The notes beneath the pieces are model-generated. The model worked only from the letters and a program-made list of their open reading frames with translations, made no database searches and had not been told where the DNA came from. From Parasediminibacterium sp051861445 (GTDB lineage Bacteria; Bacteroidota; Bacteroidia; Chitinophagales; Chitinophagaceae), in assembly GCA_051861445.1 (NCBI GenBank), contig JBHYCS010000013.1, forward strand, positions 78,967 through 142,966: 64,000 nucleotides of DNA, in the 5' to 3' direction. This document shows positions 18,539 through 28,198 of this stretch, piece by piece (the stretch's first letter is position 1; every line of letters begins with the position of its first letter). Position numbers and translations under genes: made by a program.

Positions 18539-19569
18539 TGTCTACTACAAGAACGGAAATAAGCTCACTTGGTGAATTTGGCTTAATTGAACATCTTACC
18601 AAAAACTTTGAAATACACAATGCATCTACCATATTAACAGTTGGAGATGATGCTGCTGTAATCGATCATTTTGGTAAACAAACGGTTGTAACTACAGATT
18701 TATTAATAGAAGGCATTCACTTCGATTTAATGTACACACCACTAAAACACTTGGGCTACAAGAGTGTAATGGTAAACCTAAGTGATATTTATGCAATGAA
18801 TGCTACACCTACACAAATTACTGTAAGCATTGGCATTAGCAATAGATTTAGCGTTGAAGCATTAGACGAATTTTATGAAGGAATATATGCAGCTTGTGAA
18901 AAGCATGGCGTAGATTTAGTAGGTGGTGATACTTCATCATCGCAAAAAGGTTTTATTATTTCTGTAACAGCTATTGGAGAAGTTGCTCCAGATAATTTTG
19001 TAAAAAGAAGTACAGCACAAAAAGGCGATTTAATTTGTGTGAGCGGTGATGTTGGGGGAGCTTTTTTAGGACTTACTTTAATGGAAAGAGAAAAGAAAAT
19101 TTATTTAGAAAATCCTGCCATTCAGCCTGATTTAGAGGGAGAAGATTATATTGTTGGTCGCTTATTAAAACCTGAAGCAAGAAAAGATATCATCGATTTT
19201 TTTGCTGCTAATCAAATAAAACCAACTGCCATGATGGATATTAGCGATGGCGTAAGCAGCGAAATTTTACACTTGTGCAAACAAAGCCAATTAGGCTGTA
19301 AAGTGTATGAAGAAAAATTACCAATAAACGAAGCAACCAAAAAAGCAGCATTTAAATTTGGTTTAGATCCTACCATTTGTGCTTTAAACGGTGGCGAAGA
19401 TTATGAGCTGATGTTTACACTAAAACAAGAAGACTACGACAAAATTACCTTGAACGAAGAAATTGCCGTAATTGGATATTTAACCGATATAGAAGATGGC
19501 TGTAAGTTTTACACCAAAGGTGGAAATACTTTCGATATTAAAGCACAAGGTTGGAATGCTTTTGAATAG
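18538..19569 (+). CDS. thiL: thiamine-monophosphate kinase
   Basis: 343 residues. ThiL phosphorylates thiamine monophosphate to thiamine diphosphate with ATP. Visible PurM/ThiL-fold motifs: GEFGLIEHL at the N-terminus, the metal-binding VGDDAAVID, TTDLLIEGIHFDL, the NLSDIYAMNATP stretch, LVGGDTSSS, CVSGDVGGAFLGL, MMDISDGVSSEI and the C-terminal LNGGEDYELMFTL. All expected Asp ligands are present. The start overlaps the stop of the preceding unknown gene. No other thiamine gene is in the window. Confidence 0.96.
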   Translation: MSTTRTEISSLGEFGLIEHLTKNFEIHNASTILTVGDDAAVIDHFGKQTVVTTDLLIEGIHFDLMYTPLKHLGYKSVMVNLSDIYAMNATPTQITVSIGISNRFSVEALDEFYEGIYAACEKHGVDLVGGDTSSSQKGFIISVTAIGEVAPDNFVKRSTAQKGDLICVSGDVGGAFLGLTLMEREKKIYLENPAIQPDLEGEDYIVGRLLKPEARKDIIDFFAANQIKPTAMMDISDGVSSEILHLCKQSQLGCKVYEEKLPINEATKKAAFKFGLDPTICALNGGEDYELMFTLKQEDYDKITLNEEIAVIGYLTDIEDGCKFYTKGGNTFDIKAQGWNAFE

Positions 19570-19593
19570 TAGCATAATACATAGTTATAACCG

Positions 19594-21108
19594 ATGAAAA
19601 TATCTTGTAAACAAATATTGTATTGCAGTATCTGCTTTACAGTTTTGTTGATACAAGGCTGTGTTTCGTCGAATATTAAAAATTACCAATTCAATCAAAA
19701 AACAGCACCCAACGCTTTACAAAGCGATCTCATTTTATTGAAGAAAATATTAGAAAACAAGCATCCATCTCTTTATTGGTACACACCAAAAGATACAATT
19801 GATGTTTACTTTAACAATGCTATTAACAGTATTACAGACTCACTTTCAGAAATTGATTTTAGAAATAAAGTTGCCACTGTAGTCAGTAAAATAAATTGTG
19901 GACATACAAGTGTTTTGTTTTCAAAAAATTTTACAAAGGCTCAACCCAAATACAGATATCCTCATTTTCCATTGGCCATTAAAACATGGACCGATAGCAT
20001 GGTTGTATTGGGTAGTTATTGGCGAAATGATACCATTTTTAAGAGAGGAACCATCATAACACATATCAACGGAAAGTCTGTAAAAACCATGATTGATTCT
20101 ATGTTTCAACTGATTAGTACAGATGGTTTTTCGAACAATTATAAAAGCCAAGTTATTAGTGGTAACTTTTATAGATGGCATCAATTAGCTTGGGGTAATG
20201 ATAGTATTTACAGCATTCAATACATTAACAAACACAATCAAATAGCCAAGGCTAATATCAATGCTTATAAATCTATAAAAGACACCAACAGTAAAGATGT
20301 AAACAATAAAGAAACAAGAAAACTTCTACCTAAAAAAGAGGTTGCACCACCAAAATTACTTACCAAACGTTCATTATCAATCGACACTACTAATCATACA
20401 GCATACATGCGTATTGCCACCTTTAGTAGCGGAAAACTAAGGCGTTTTTTTAGAAAGAGTTTTAAACTAATGGCTGAAAAAAAGGTAACCAACTTAATTA
20501 TTGATATTCGAGAAAATACAGGCGGAAAAATTAATAGCAGCATTTTACTTACAAAGTATTTAATACAAAAGCCTTTTAAGATGGCAGATTCTGCTTATGC
20601 TATTAATAGAAGTTTACAATTTAGTAAATACATTCCTAGCCTTTATCAGTATTGGTTGCCCATGAATTTTCTGAATCGAAAAAAGAAAGATGGATTTTTT
20701 CATTTTGCTTACAATGAAAAACATAATTATCAGCCCAAACAAAAACATCATTTTAATCATTCGATATACATTGTTCAAGGTGGTTACACTTTTTCAGCAG
20801 CAAGTATGTTTGCAGCAAACTTATTGCATCAACAAAATGTTACCATTGTAGGCGAAGAAACAGGTGGTGGTTATTATGGTAATTCTGCTATGTATTTACC
20901 AACAATTATTTTACCCAACAGCAAACTAAGAGTTACATTACCTTTGTATAGAATTGTTATGGATATAAACAGACCTCATAATGGAAGAGGCATTATTCCT
21001 GATATAATCGTAAACCCAAGTAGTAACGCTATTTCAAGAGGAATCGATATAAAAATAGATACCATTCTACAACAAATAAAATACAAACAACAACTAGCAA
21101 TCCCATAG
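19594..21108 (+). CDS. S41-family (C-terminal processing type) peptidase, lipoprotein
   Basis: 504 residues. A lipoprotein signal (ILYCSICFTVLLIQGC) places it on an envelope membrane. A PDZ-like segment follows (GTIITHINGKSVKTMIDSMF, near 150-170) and then the S41 catalytic domain: NLIIDIRENTGGKI, the nucleophile region GGYTFSAASMFA with Ser at about residue 401, and VGEETGGGYYGN. Tail-specific proteases cut envelope proteins at their C-termini. A region rich in Lys/Asn around 215-255 separates the domains and is not a known element to me. It follows thiL by 24 bp, so it may be the last gene of the pcrB run. Its substrate is unknown. Confidence 0.87.
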   Translation: MKISCKQILYCSICFTVLLIQGCVSSNIKNYQFNQKTAPNALQSDLILLKKILENKHPSLYWYTPKDTIDVYFNNAINSITDSLSEIDFRNKVATVVSKINCGHTSVLFSKNFTKAQPKYRYPHFPLAIKTWTDSMVVLGSYWRNDTIFKRGTIITHINGKSVKTMIDSMFQLISTDGFSNNYKSQVISGNFYRWHQLAWGNDSIYSIQYINKHNQIAKANINAYKSIKDTNSKDVNNKETRKLLPKKEVAPPKLLTKRSLSIDTTNHTAYMRIATFSSGKLRRFFRKSFKLMAEKKVTNLIIDIRENTGGKINSSILLTKYLIQKPFKMADSAYAINRSLQFSKYIPSLYQYWLPMNFLNRKKKDGFFHFAYNEKHNYQPKQKHHFNHSIYIVQGGYTFSAASMFAANLLHQQNVTIVGEETGGGYYGNSAMYLPTIILPNSKLRVTLPLYRIVMDINRPHNGRGIIPDIIVNPSSNAISRGIDIKIDTILQQIKYKQQLAIP

Positions 21109-21341
21109 AACCTTTTTGAATTAATATTTGCCATTGTTTACGGTATTTTAAAGTAGCAAAATCTGTTTGAATTATCTCCAAAATAATTATTAATACCTAA
21201 AACAGCTTTAAATAATCAAACAAAAAACTCCCCATATTTTGGGTATTTTTTAGCGAATAAAAAATTACTTAATATCTTGCTAAATTGATTATTTGTTATA
21301 AATGTTTTGATGAATACAAAATTGCCTAACACCGTTTAATC

Positions 21342-21992
21342 ATGATAACAGTTTGTATTTGTGATGATTTTGATGCTAGCAGAGCAGAAACAAAACTTTT
21401 GCTATCTACCTATAAATTCATAAAAATTATTGCAGAGGCAAACAGTGGTAATCATCTTTTAGCAGAGCTTACAAATGGTACTAGACCCGATATCATTATT
21501 CTCGATATTCAAATGCCTAATATGAATGGCTATGAAGTTTGTAGAAAAATTAAACAAAAATTTCCCAAGCAAAAAATCTTATGCTATAGTGGGCATTTAA
21601 ATAAAAATATAGTTTTAAAAGTATTGCTTAACGGAGCAAAAGGATATTTACCTAAAGCAACTGGAGCAAAACTTTTATTATCAGCCATTGAACACATTAC
21701 TACACATGATTCAATTTATGAAAATGAGTGGGTTACGCCACAAATTATTGCCGAACTACACTCTTACAAAAAAATTGAACAGGCTAATGCAAGTATATTA
21801 GATATTACAGCAAGAGAAACCGAAATATTACGCAAACTGAATGAAGGATTAACCTATGCAGAAGTAGCTACCTTTTTAACCATTAGTGAACACACCGTAA
21901 AAACGCATTGCGAAAATATTTATAAAAAATTACAGGTAAATACAAAGAAAGAAGCAATAAAAGTAGCCGTAAACAATGCCCTTATTCCTTAA
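21342..21992 (+). CDS. orphan NarL/FixJ-type response regulator
   Basis: 216 residues: receiver domain (about 1-120) with the acidic pair DD (8-9), phospho-acceptor D55 in IIILDIQMPN and the conserved Lys in GYLPKA, then a LuxR-type helix-turn-helix (about 148-210; ITARETEILRKLNEGLTYAEVA, with SEHTVKTHCENIYKKL as recognition helix). It should bind DNA when phosphorylated. No sensor kinase is adjacent, so its partner and targets are unknown. It starts 233 bp after the S41 protease and ends 11 bp before a convergent lipoprotein gene. Confidence 0.92.
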   Translation: MITVCICDDFDASRAETKLLLSTYKFIKIIAEANSGNHLLAELTNGTRPDIIILDIQMPNMNGYEVCRKIKQKFPKQKILCYSGHLNKNIVLKVLLNGAKGYLPKATGAKLLLSAIEHITTHDSIYENEWVTPQIIAELHSYKKIEQANASILDITARETEILRKLNEGLTYAEVATFLTISEHTVKTHCENIYKKLQVNTKKEAIKVAVNNALIP

Positions 21993-22003
21993 TGTAAATC
22001 TCT

Positions 22004-22432
22004 TTATTCTTTCACAGGCTTTGCACTCATAATATAAGCGTAAACACTATCTGTTCCTTTTGGTGTTTTATACTTAGCTTTAAAACTAACCGATTCGTTG
22101 GGCTCAATAGCCTCTTCTACTACTTCTTCATGATTGGCAACTTGTTCTTTATCGGTATTAAAATACAACAGTTTTACACGAACATCTTTATATGCTACAG
22201 ATGTAGCTGTATTTTCAATAGTGCCTTTATACACCGTTGTTCCAAAGAGCCAACGCCTTTTATCGGTACCAGAAATTTTTAAAAAAGTTTTCGGATTTTC
22301 TTTTTCTTTTTCAGCTAGAGTGGCTTTTGTTTTTTCATAACTATTGGTATCAAATTTATCAGAAGCTGTATCTGCATCAGTACAAGCAAAAAGAATAAAT
22401 AAACAGCTTAAAGCAACTATATATTGTTTCAT
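22004..22432 (-). CDS. small lipoprotein with an FxLYD-like domain
   Basis: 142 residues. Clear lipobox (ALSCLFILFAC). After a charged linker, residues 55-140 form a small beta-domain: the pattern G.IENTAT..AYKDVRVKLLYFNTD.....HEEVVEEAIEPNES resembles FxLYD-type domains, found in many exported proteins of unknown role. It converges with the response regulator, only 11 bp separating the stops. No function can be given. Confidence 0.65.
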   Translation of the reverse strand: MKQYIVALSCLFILFACTDADTASDKFDTNSYEKTKATLAEKEKENPKTFLKISGTDKRRWLFGTTVYKGTIENTATSVAYKDVRVKLLYFNTDKEQVANHEEVVEEAIEPNESVSFKAKYKTPKGTDSVYAYIMSAKPVKE

Positions 22433-22579
22433 AAAATGGTGATTACACCTTCAAATATACATTTTTACGCATAGCTTACAATAGATAGATTTTGTTAGAT
22501 TATTGGTGAAAGAAATGTATGAAAAGAAACGAATGATATCTTTCGTTGATAGAATGATGCATATAACGTGTATTTTATT

Positions 22580-22587
22580 TACTTTCG
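22580..22587 (+). promoter_or_regulatory. candidate -7 element of upp
   Basis: TACTTTCG, one base from TAnnTTTG, 31 bp before the preferred upp ATG at 22619. Transcription would begin downstream of the more distal in-frame starts, which supports the shorter protein. No clear -33. Confidence 0.3.
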
Positions 22588-22618
22588 AATGTTTGTACAC
22601 AAAAAAGCAAATAGAATT

Positions 22619-23272
22619 ATGATTGTTAATTTAAGTGAGCAGCACAGTTTAGTAAGCAATTGGGTGTCTGAATTAAGAGATATCAATGTTCAAAACGACA
22701 GATTGCGTTTTAGAAGAAACCTTGAGCGTATTGGCGAAATTGCTGCTTATGAAATTAGCAAACAACTTCCAAACAAAGTAGTAGATATTCAAACACCATT
22801 AGGTGTTCATGAAAGTAAAGTTATTGCCGAACAGCCTGTTTTAGCAACTATTTTAAGAGCTGGTTTACCATTGCACAATGGCATGTTAAACTATTTAGAT
22901 AAAGCCGATAATGCTTTTATTTCTGCTTATAGAAAACACCATAGAGATGGAAGTTTTGAAATTAGTTTAGAATATATGAGTTGCCCTTCATTAGAAGATA
23001 GAATTGTAGTAATTAGCGACCCTATGTTGGCAACAGGTGCATCGATTGTTAAAACCATTCAATACATGAAAGAAGAAGGAAAACCCAAATCTATTCATGT
23101 GGTGTGTGCTATTGCATGTGCTGTTGGTATTGAATACATACATAGAGAATGTGGCACCGACATTACAGTTTGGTGTGGCGATATTGACGAAGAAATTACT
23201 GCAAAAGGCTACATTGTTCCTGGCTTAGGCGATGCTGGAGATTTAGCCTTTGGAACAAAGATGCAATCTTAA
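22619..23272 (+). CDS. upp: uracil phosphoribosyltransferase
   Basis: 217 residues from the ATG at 22619, the normal size; a 17-codon extension exists upstream but is not family-like. The enzyme converts uracil and PRPP to UMP for pyrimidine salvage. Visible: VLATILRAGLPLHNGML, the PRPP loop VVISDPMLATGASIVKT and the uracil-binding C-terminal stretch YIVPGLGDAGDLAFGT. It stands alone, with a strong terminator after it. Confidence 0.95.
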   Translation: MIVNLSEQHSLVSNWVSELRDINVQNDRLRFRRNLERIGEIAAYEISKQLPNKVVDIQTPLGVHESKVIAEQPVLATILRAGLPLHNGMLNYLDKADNAFISAYRKHHRDGSFEISLEYMSCPSLEDRIVVISDPMLATGASIVKTIQYMKEEGKPKSIHVVCAIACAVGIEYIHRECGTDITVWCGDIDEEITAKGYIVPGLGDAGDLAFGTKMQS

Positions 23273-23301
23273 ATAGACATAATTTTTATTGTTATAATTA
23301 C

Positions 23302-23334
23302 AAAATAGGATGCTAAAAAGCATCCTATTTTTTT
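23302..23334 (+). terminator. intrinsic terminator after upp
   Basis: 12-bp perfect stem AAAATAGGATGC / GCATCCTATTTT (23302-23313 with 23320-23331), 6-nt loop, T-run after it. Confidence 0.88.
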
Positions 23335-23400
23335 GTATACTTTTTGAATAATTCTAGACCTTAAAATCTATTTCTACAGATTTATCTACAAGATGCTGCT

Positions 23401-23408
23401 TACCTTTG
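23401..23408 (+). promoter_or_regulatory. candidate -7 element giving a near-leaderless transcript
   Basis: TACCTTTG matches TAnnTTTG and ends only 4 bp before the ATG at 23413, so transcription would begin at or next to the start codon. No clear -33. Confidence 0.4.
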
Positions 23409-23412
23409 AAAC

Positions 23413-24261
23413 ATGAATGTATATGTAAACCAAAATGGAAGTATTATTAGAGAAGATAAAGCGGCAGTAAGTATTAATAATCGTTCATTTAGGTATGGAG
23501 ATGGTTTTTTTGAAACCATGAAATTGATAAAAGGCAATGTTGTACTGAGCAACTACCATTTCGAACGTTTGTTTCAATCGCTACAAGTATTACAATTCGA
23601 TATTCCTACTTATTTTTCTCCAGCTTATTTTTTGGAACAAATACAAACATTAGCTCAAAAAAACGGACACTCAAAATTGGCAAGAATACGATTAACAATG
23701 TATCGTGGAAATGGTGGACTGTACGATCCTCAAAACCATTTTCCCAATTTTGCTATTCAAACATGGAATCTGAATGAAGCTAATAACGCGTTAAACGAAA
23801 ATGGCTTAGTCGTAGATATTTTTGAAGATGCTAGAAAAAGTTGCGACCAATTTTCTGCTATCAAAAGCAACAACTACTTATCGTATGCAATGGCGGCTTT
23901 ATGGGCAAAAAAAAGTCATTTAAACGATGCCTTTTTACTAAACCAACACAATAGATTAGCAGATGCAACCATTGCCAACGTTTTTATTATAGACAATAAT
24001 GTTTTTAAAACACCTGCCCTTTCTGAAGGATGTGTAAATGGTGTTATGAGAAAATATCTTCTTCATTGGTTACAAACCAATGATTTTGCTGTAGAAGAAA
24101 CACAAATGACTATAGAAGATATTTTAAATGCAAACGAATTGTTTTTAACCAATGGCATTTATGGTATTAGATGGGTGCAGCAGTGTAAACACAAAAAGTA
24201 TTCGTTAAATGCTACTAGTATCTTGTATAAAAACGCTATAAAGCCTTTGTTAGCTATATAA
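23413..24261 (+). CDS. class-IV aminotransferase / aminodeoxychorismate lyase family PLP enzyme
   Basis: 282 residues with the fold-type IV pattern: NRSFRYGDGFFETM near 23-36, the PLP lysine in AIKSNNYLSYAMA, DAFLLNQHNRLADATIANVF and LTNGIYGIRWV near the C-terminus. The family includes 4-amino-4-deoxychorismate lyase (PabC), D-amino-acid transaminase and branched-chain aminotransferase. The short length and overall pattern fit a PabC-like role in folate synthesis best, but the substrate cannot be fixed from sequence. No pabA/B gene is nearby. Confidence 0.85.
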   Translation: MNVYVNQNGSIIREDKAAVSINNRSFRYGDGFFETMKLIKGNVVLSNYHFERLFQSLQVLQFDIPTYFSPAYFLEQIQTLAQKNGHSKLARIRLTMYRGNGGLYDPQNHFPNFAIQTWNLNEANNALNENGLVVDIFEDARKSCDQFSAIKSNNYLSYAMAALWAKKSHLNDAFLLNQHNRLADATIANVFIIDNNVFKTPALSEGCVNGVMRKYLLHWLQTNDFAVEETQMTIEDILNANELFLTNGIYGIRWVQQCKHKKYSLNATSILYKNAIKPLLAI

Positions 24262-24341
24262 ACTTTCAATTTGCACAAATTGATATTCTTTAAATAATAA
24301 TCGTTTCTTATCTTCAAAAAACAATTGATTAATTTTTGCTT

Positions 24342-27300
24342 ATGGCTATTTCATATAAAAAAATTATACGCAAAACGCTCAAAATTGCAGGCATTACCCT
24401 CATCTCGTTTATTGCAATTTTAGCAATACTACCCTATCTTTTTCCTGAAAAAATTTCAACAGAAATTAAAGCTTTGATTAATCAAAATATAAAAGGCGAT
24501 TTACATTTTAAAAAAGCAAGGTTTACATTTTTCAATCACTTTCCTACACTTACACTTACCTTGTATGATGTAGATTTAAGAGGCTCTGCACCTTTTGAAA
24601 AAGATACTTTAGTAGCAGCAAAAGAATTGGCTTTAGGCATTAATATCAAAAGTTTGTTTTCTAGAAAAATAAAGATTGACCAAATATTTTTAACCGAAAG
24701 TAATATTCATGTATTAGTAGATGAAAAAGGAAATGCCAACTATAATGTGTACGCATCTTCATCTGCACAAAAAACAGGAAATGATAGCAGTTCAGCAGCG
24801 TTAAAAATTGAACATATTGTAGTTGAGAGAAGTAATATTCAATACAAAGATCTTTCTTTACCCATGTATTTTAATGCAAAGGGGTTTAACTACGAAGGAA
24901 ATGGCGATTTAAGCAAAGCCATCTTTGATTTACAATCGAAAATAGAAGTAAATCAAGTTGATTTTGAATACAACCATCAACCCTATTTTATTTCAAAAAA
25001 ACTTACTGCCGATTTAATTACGAAAATAAACACCAACTCCTTAGCCTTTATTTTTGAGAAAAACAATTTAACCATTAATCAATTACCTGTAAATTTTAAT
25101 GGCAAATTCGAGTTTTTGAAAGATGGCTACAACATGGATTTTCAGATACATTCAAATGCTACAGAACTAAAAAATATTATTACCGCTTTTCCACCAGAAT
25201 ACATTGTTTGGCTAGAAAAAACAGAAGTAGAAGGCACAGCCGATATAGATGTTTCTTTACAAGGAAAATACATTGCTGCAAGCAATACAATGCCAGACTT
25301 AACCATGAAAATGGGTATCAGAGGTGGATTAATTGCACACGAAAAAACACCACATCCTATTAGTAATTTGTTTCTAAATTTCGAAACAAAACTACCTAGC
25401 TTTAACACAGATAGCCTTTATGTAAAAATTGATTCTGTCTTTTTCAATATCGATAAAGATTATTTTAGTTCTGTTGTTCAACTTCAAGGTTTAAAACAAC
25501 CAACCATACAAGCTAGCATTAACGCTTCAATAGATGTAGAAAAATGGGATAAAGCCCTTGGTATTCAACCGTTTGATGTAAAAGGATTATTACAACTTCA
25601 TGGCACTATCAATGGTAAATATGCAACAGCTATTAACCCTGATAAAGTAAAAAAAGATACCATTGTTACAAGTATTCCAACGTTCAACATACAATCTAGC
25701 TTTACAAACGGATACTTTAAACATGTAGCATTGCCTCTGCCTATTTCAAACATCAATTTTAAGCTAAATACAGCTTGTAAAGACAATAATTATCAGCATA
25801 TTCAATTGGCAATAGAAAAACTAAATGCCCAAATTTTATCTAACTATATAAAGGGATATTTCAAATTAGATGGACTTGAAAATTTACCTATAGATATGCA
25901 TGTGCAATCGTCTATTCAATTGGCAGACATTCAAAAAGCGTATCCTTTAGATAGCATTTTATTAACAGGAAAATTATTTACCGATATTAAAAGTAAAGGC
26001 AGTTACAACCCTGATAAAAATGAATTCCCTCAAACAAAGGCAGTACTGAATCTTCAAAATGCTTCTATAAAAACCAAGTATTATCCTAAGGCTATTGAAA
26101 ACATTTATGTAAAAACTACAATTAGCAATAATAGTGGTAGTTTAAAAGATGTTGCCATACAAATTGAGCCTGCAAGTTTGCTGTTTGAAGAAAAGTCGTT
26201 TACAGCAACAGCGAATATTTCTAATTTAAGCAATATTCAATATGCTATTGCAGCAAATGGCACTTTAGATATTGGAAAAATTTACAGCGTTTTTGCACTA
26301 AAAGGAATGGATGTAAACGGATTGGTTGAAGCAAATGTTTCTTTAAAAGGTTCTCAACAAGATATTGTAAAAGGCTTGTATCACAAACTACAAAACAAAG
26401 GAAATGTACGGTTAAAAAACATTGCTGTTTATTACGATATTTTGCCAAAACCTTTACAAATTACCGATGGTGTTTTTACATGTAAACAAGATAAAATTTG
26501 GATGCAACAACTACAAGCAAATTACGGCAGTTCTTATTTTTCAGCCGATGGATATTTGTCTAACATTATTAATTATGTGGTAAAAAACGAGTCGCTAAAA
26601 GGCAACATTTCTGTACAAAGCAATAAAATTGTAATGGATGAATTAATGGCCTTTGCTGCCAATGATTCTACCACAGAAACAAGCAATAATTCAGGTGTAG
26701 TAATCGTACCTAAAAACCTACAAATTCAATTACAAGCAAAAGCAAAAGAAGTACAATATCAAACCCTTTCTCTACAAAATGTTCAATCTACTTTATTGGT
26801 AAACAATGGTATAATCACTGCAAAAGAAACAGGATTTAAACTAATTGATGCAAACGTAAAAATGGATGGAATGTACCAAAGCATTTCACCCAAAAAAGCC
26901 AATTTTTCATACCATATTGTTGCAGATAGTTTCAATATTAGAAAAGCATACAACCAAATAGATATGATTAAAACATTGGCAACATCTGCAAAAAGTGTAC
27001 AAGGTGTTGCGTTTTTAGATTATACCATTGATGGAAAATTAAACGAAAATATGATGCCCATTTACCCTTCATTAAAAGGTGGAGGAACATTGACTATTCA
27101 AAACCTAAAAGTAAAAGGCCTAAAACTGTTTTCTGCTGTAAGTAAAGCAACAAATAGAGATAGTATCAACAACCCAAGTACCAAACAATTGGTTTTGAAA
27201 ACCACTATTAAAAACAATATTATTACAATAGAAAAAACAAAAATGAAAGTGCTTGGCTTTAGACCAAAATTTGAAGGACAAGTAAGTTTTGATGGCAAAT

Positions 27301-27458
27301 TGAATTTGAAGTTTAGATTAGGCTTACCACCATTAGGAATTTTAGGAATACCTATGACTATTACAGGCACACAAGAAAATCCTAAAATAAAAATGCGTAG
27401 AGGCAAACCAGAAGATGAACTAGCAGAAACGGCAGAAGAACCAGAAAACGATAACTAA
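24342..27458 (+). CDS. AsmA-family envelope protein
   Basis: 1,038 residues from the ATG at 24342 (an in-frame TTG two codons before is ignored). One N-terminal membrane segment (about 15-35, ITLISFIAILAILPYLF) is followed by a very long repetitive beta-rich periplasmic region with the AsmA opening (EIKALINQNIKGDLHFKKARFTF, read as two pieces) and an AsmA C-terminal domain, ending in an acidic Glu-rich tail. AsmA/TamB-like proteins are thought to bridge the periplasm and help phospholipid transport or outer-membrane homeostasis. The stop overlaps the stop of the convergent receiver-HPt gene by 4 bp. Confidence 0.85.
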   Translation: MAISYKKIIRKTLKIAGITLISFIAILAILPYLFPEKISTEIKALINQNIKGDLHFKKARFTFFNHFPTLTLTLYDVDLRGSAPFEKDTLVAAKELALGINIKSLFSRKIKIDQIFLTESNIHVLVDEKGNANYNVYASSSAQKTGNDSSSAALKIEHIVVERSNIQYKDLSLPMYFNAKGFNYEGNGDLSKAIFDLQSKIEVNQVDFEYNHQPYFISKKLTADLITKINTNSLAFIFEKNNLTINQLPVNFNGKFEFLKDGYNMDFQIHSNATELKNIITAFPPEYIVWLEKTEVEGTADIDVSLQGKYIAASNTMPDLTMKMGIRGGLIAHEKTPHPISNLFLNFETKLPSFNTDSLYVKIDSVFFNIDKDYFSSVVQLQGLKQPTIQASINASIDVEKWDKALGIQPFDVKGLLQLHGTINGKYATAINPDKVKKDTIVTSIPTFNIQSSFTNGYFKHVALPLPISNINFKLNTACKDNNYQHIQLAIEKLNAQILSNYIKGYFKLDGLENLPIDMHVQSSIQLADIQKAYPLDSILLTGKLFTDIKSKGSYNPDKNEFPQTKAVLNLQNASIKTKYYPKAIENIYVKTTISNNSGSLKDVAIQIEPASLLFEEKSFTATANISNLSNIQYAIAANGTLDIGKIYSVFALKGMDVNGLVEANVSLKGSQQDIVKGLYHKLQNKGNVRLKNIAVYYDILPKPLQITDGVFTCKQDKIWMQQLQANYGSSYFSADGYLSNIINYVVKNESLKGNISVQSNKIVMDELMAFAANDSTTETSNNSGVVIVPKNLQIQLQAKAKEVQYQTLSLQNVQSTLLVNNGIITAKETGFKLIDANVKMDGMYQSISPKKANFSYHIVADSFNIRKAYNQIDMIKTLATSAKSVQGVAFLDYTIDGKLNENMMPIYPSLKGGGTLTIQNLKVKGLKLFSAVSKATNRDSINNPSTKQLVLKTTIKNNIITIEKTKMKVLGFRPKFEGQVSFDGKLNLKFRLGLPPLGILGIPMTITGTQENPKIKMRRGKPEDELAETAEEPENDN

Positions 27459-28198
27459 CTATACGCTTTTTCTAATTGTTGAATAGCAGCAGTAATTGTA
27501 GTTGAAGCCTTTTGTACCAATGCTGGAATTTCATCAATATTGGTGTTATATTTTCCGTATTGCTCTATTAGTTTTATTTCGCTAAGAATGCTGTTAATTT
27601 GTAATGTACTTACATTGCTTTTTAAACTATGAGCATCTAATCCAGCTTTTTTCCAATCGCTTGCAGCAACGGCAGCCACCATCGATTCTACAATTGGAGG
27701 CACCGAACTTACAAAGGTTTCAATTAACACTTTTATAAAACCTTCGTCGCCAGCAGCCATTTCTTCAATCATCGAAAGGTTGTACAATTTTTCTTCCGTT
27801 TCCATAGATGGGTTTATTACTTTGGTAATAAGGTTATACAAATCTTCTTCTCTAAATGGTTTACTCATGTAGCCATTCATACCCACATCGGCATATCGTT
27901 CTTGCAAATTTAATTGTGCATTTGCTGTAAGTGCTATAATTGGAACATTTTTTTTAACATCATCATCCATAGCCCTAATATCTTGTGTAGCTTCAATACC
28001 ATCTTTATTGGGCATTTGTATATCCATTAAAATTAAATCGAAATGGTTAGCTTGTAATTGTTTCACAGCTTCTGCACCATCTGCTGCCATAACAGTAGTA
28101 AAGCCCCACCTGTTTAAAACGGTAGTAGCAATAAGCCTATTTATTTCGTTATCTTCTGCAAGCAGCACTCTCAATGAACCAAGCGTGTTCGTTACCAT
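27455..28198 (-). CDS. receiver-HPt two-component phosphorelay protein
   Basis: 247 residues from the ATG at 28196-28198; the 20-codon upstream extension is hydrophobic and unlike receiver proteins. Residues 8-125 are a receiver domain (LLAEDNEIN, phospho-acceptor D59 in LILMDIQMPN, K113 in MSKPF). Residues 140-245 are a histidine phosphotransfer domain with phospho-acceptor H190 in DAHSLKSNV. Proteins of this build pass phosphate between hybrid kinases and a final regulator; it has no DNA-binding domain. No kinase is adjacent. It converges on the AsmA gene with a 4-bp overlap of stops. Confidence 0.9.
   Translation of the reverse strand: MVTNTLGSLRVLLAEDNEINRLIATTVLNRWGFTTVMAADGAEAVKQLQANHFDLILMDIQMPNKDGIEATQDIRAMDDDVKKNVPIIALTANAQLNLQERYADVGMNGYMSKPFREEDLYNLITKVINPSMETEEKLYNLSMIEEMAAGDEGFIKVLIETFVSSVPPIVESMVAAVAASDWKKAGLDAHSLKSNVSTLQINSILSEIKLIEQYGKYNTNIDEIPALVQKASTTITAAIQQLEKAYS

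Noticed and set aside
21220..21260. possible terminator after the S41 protease (CCC-ATATTTT-GGG with A and T runs)
   Set aside because: The paired core is only 3 bp with mismatches beyond it, too weak to call.
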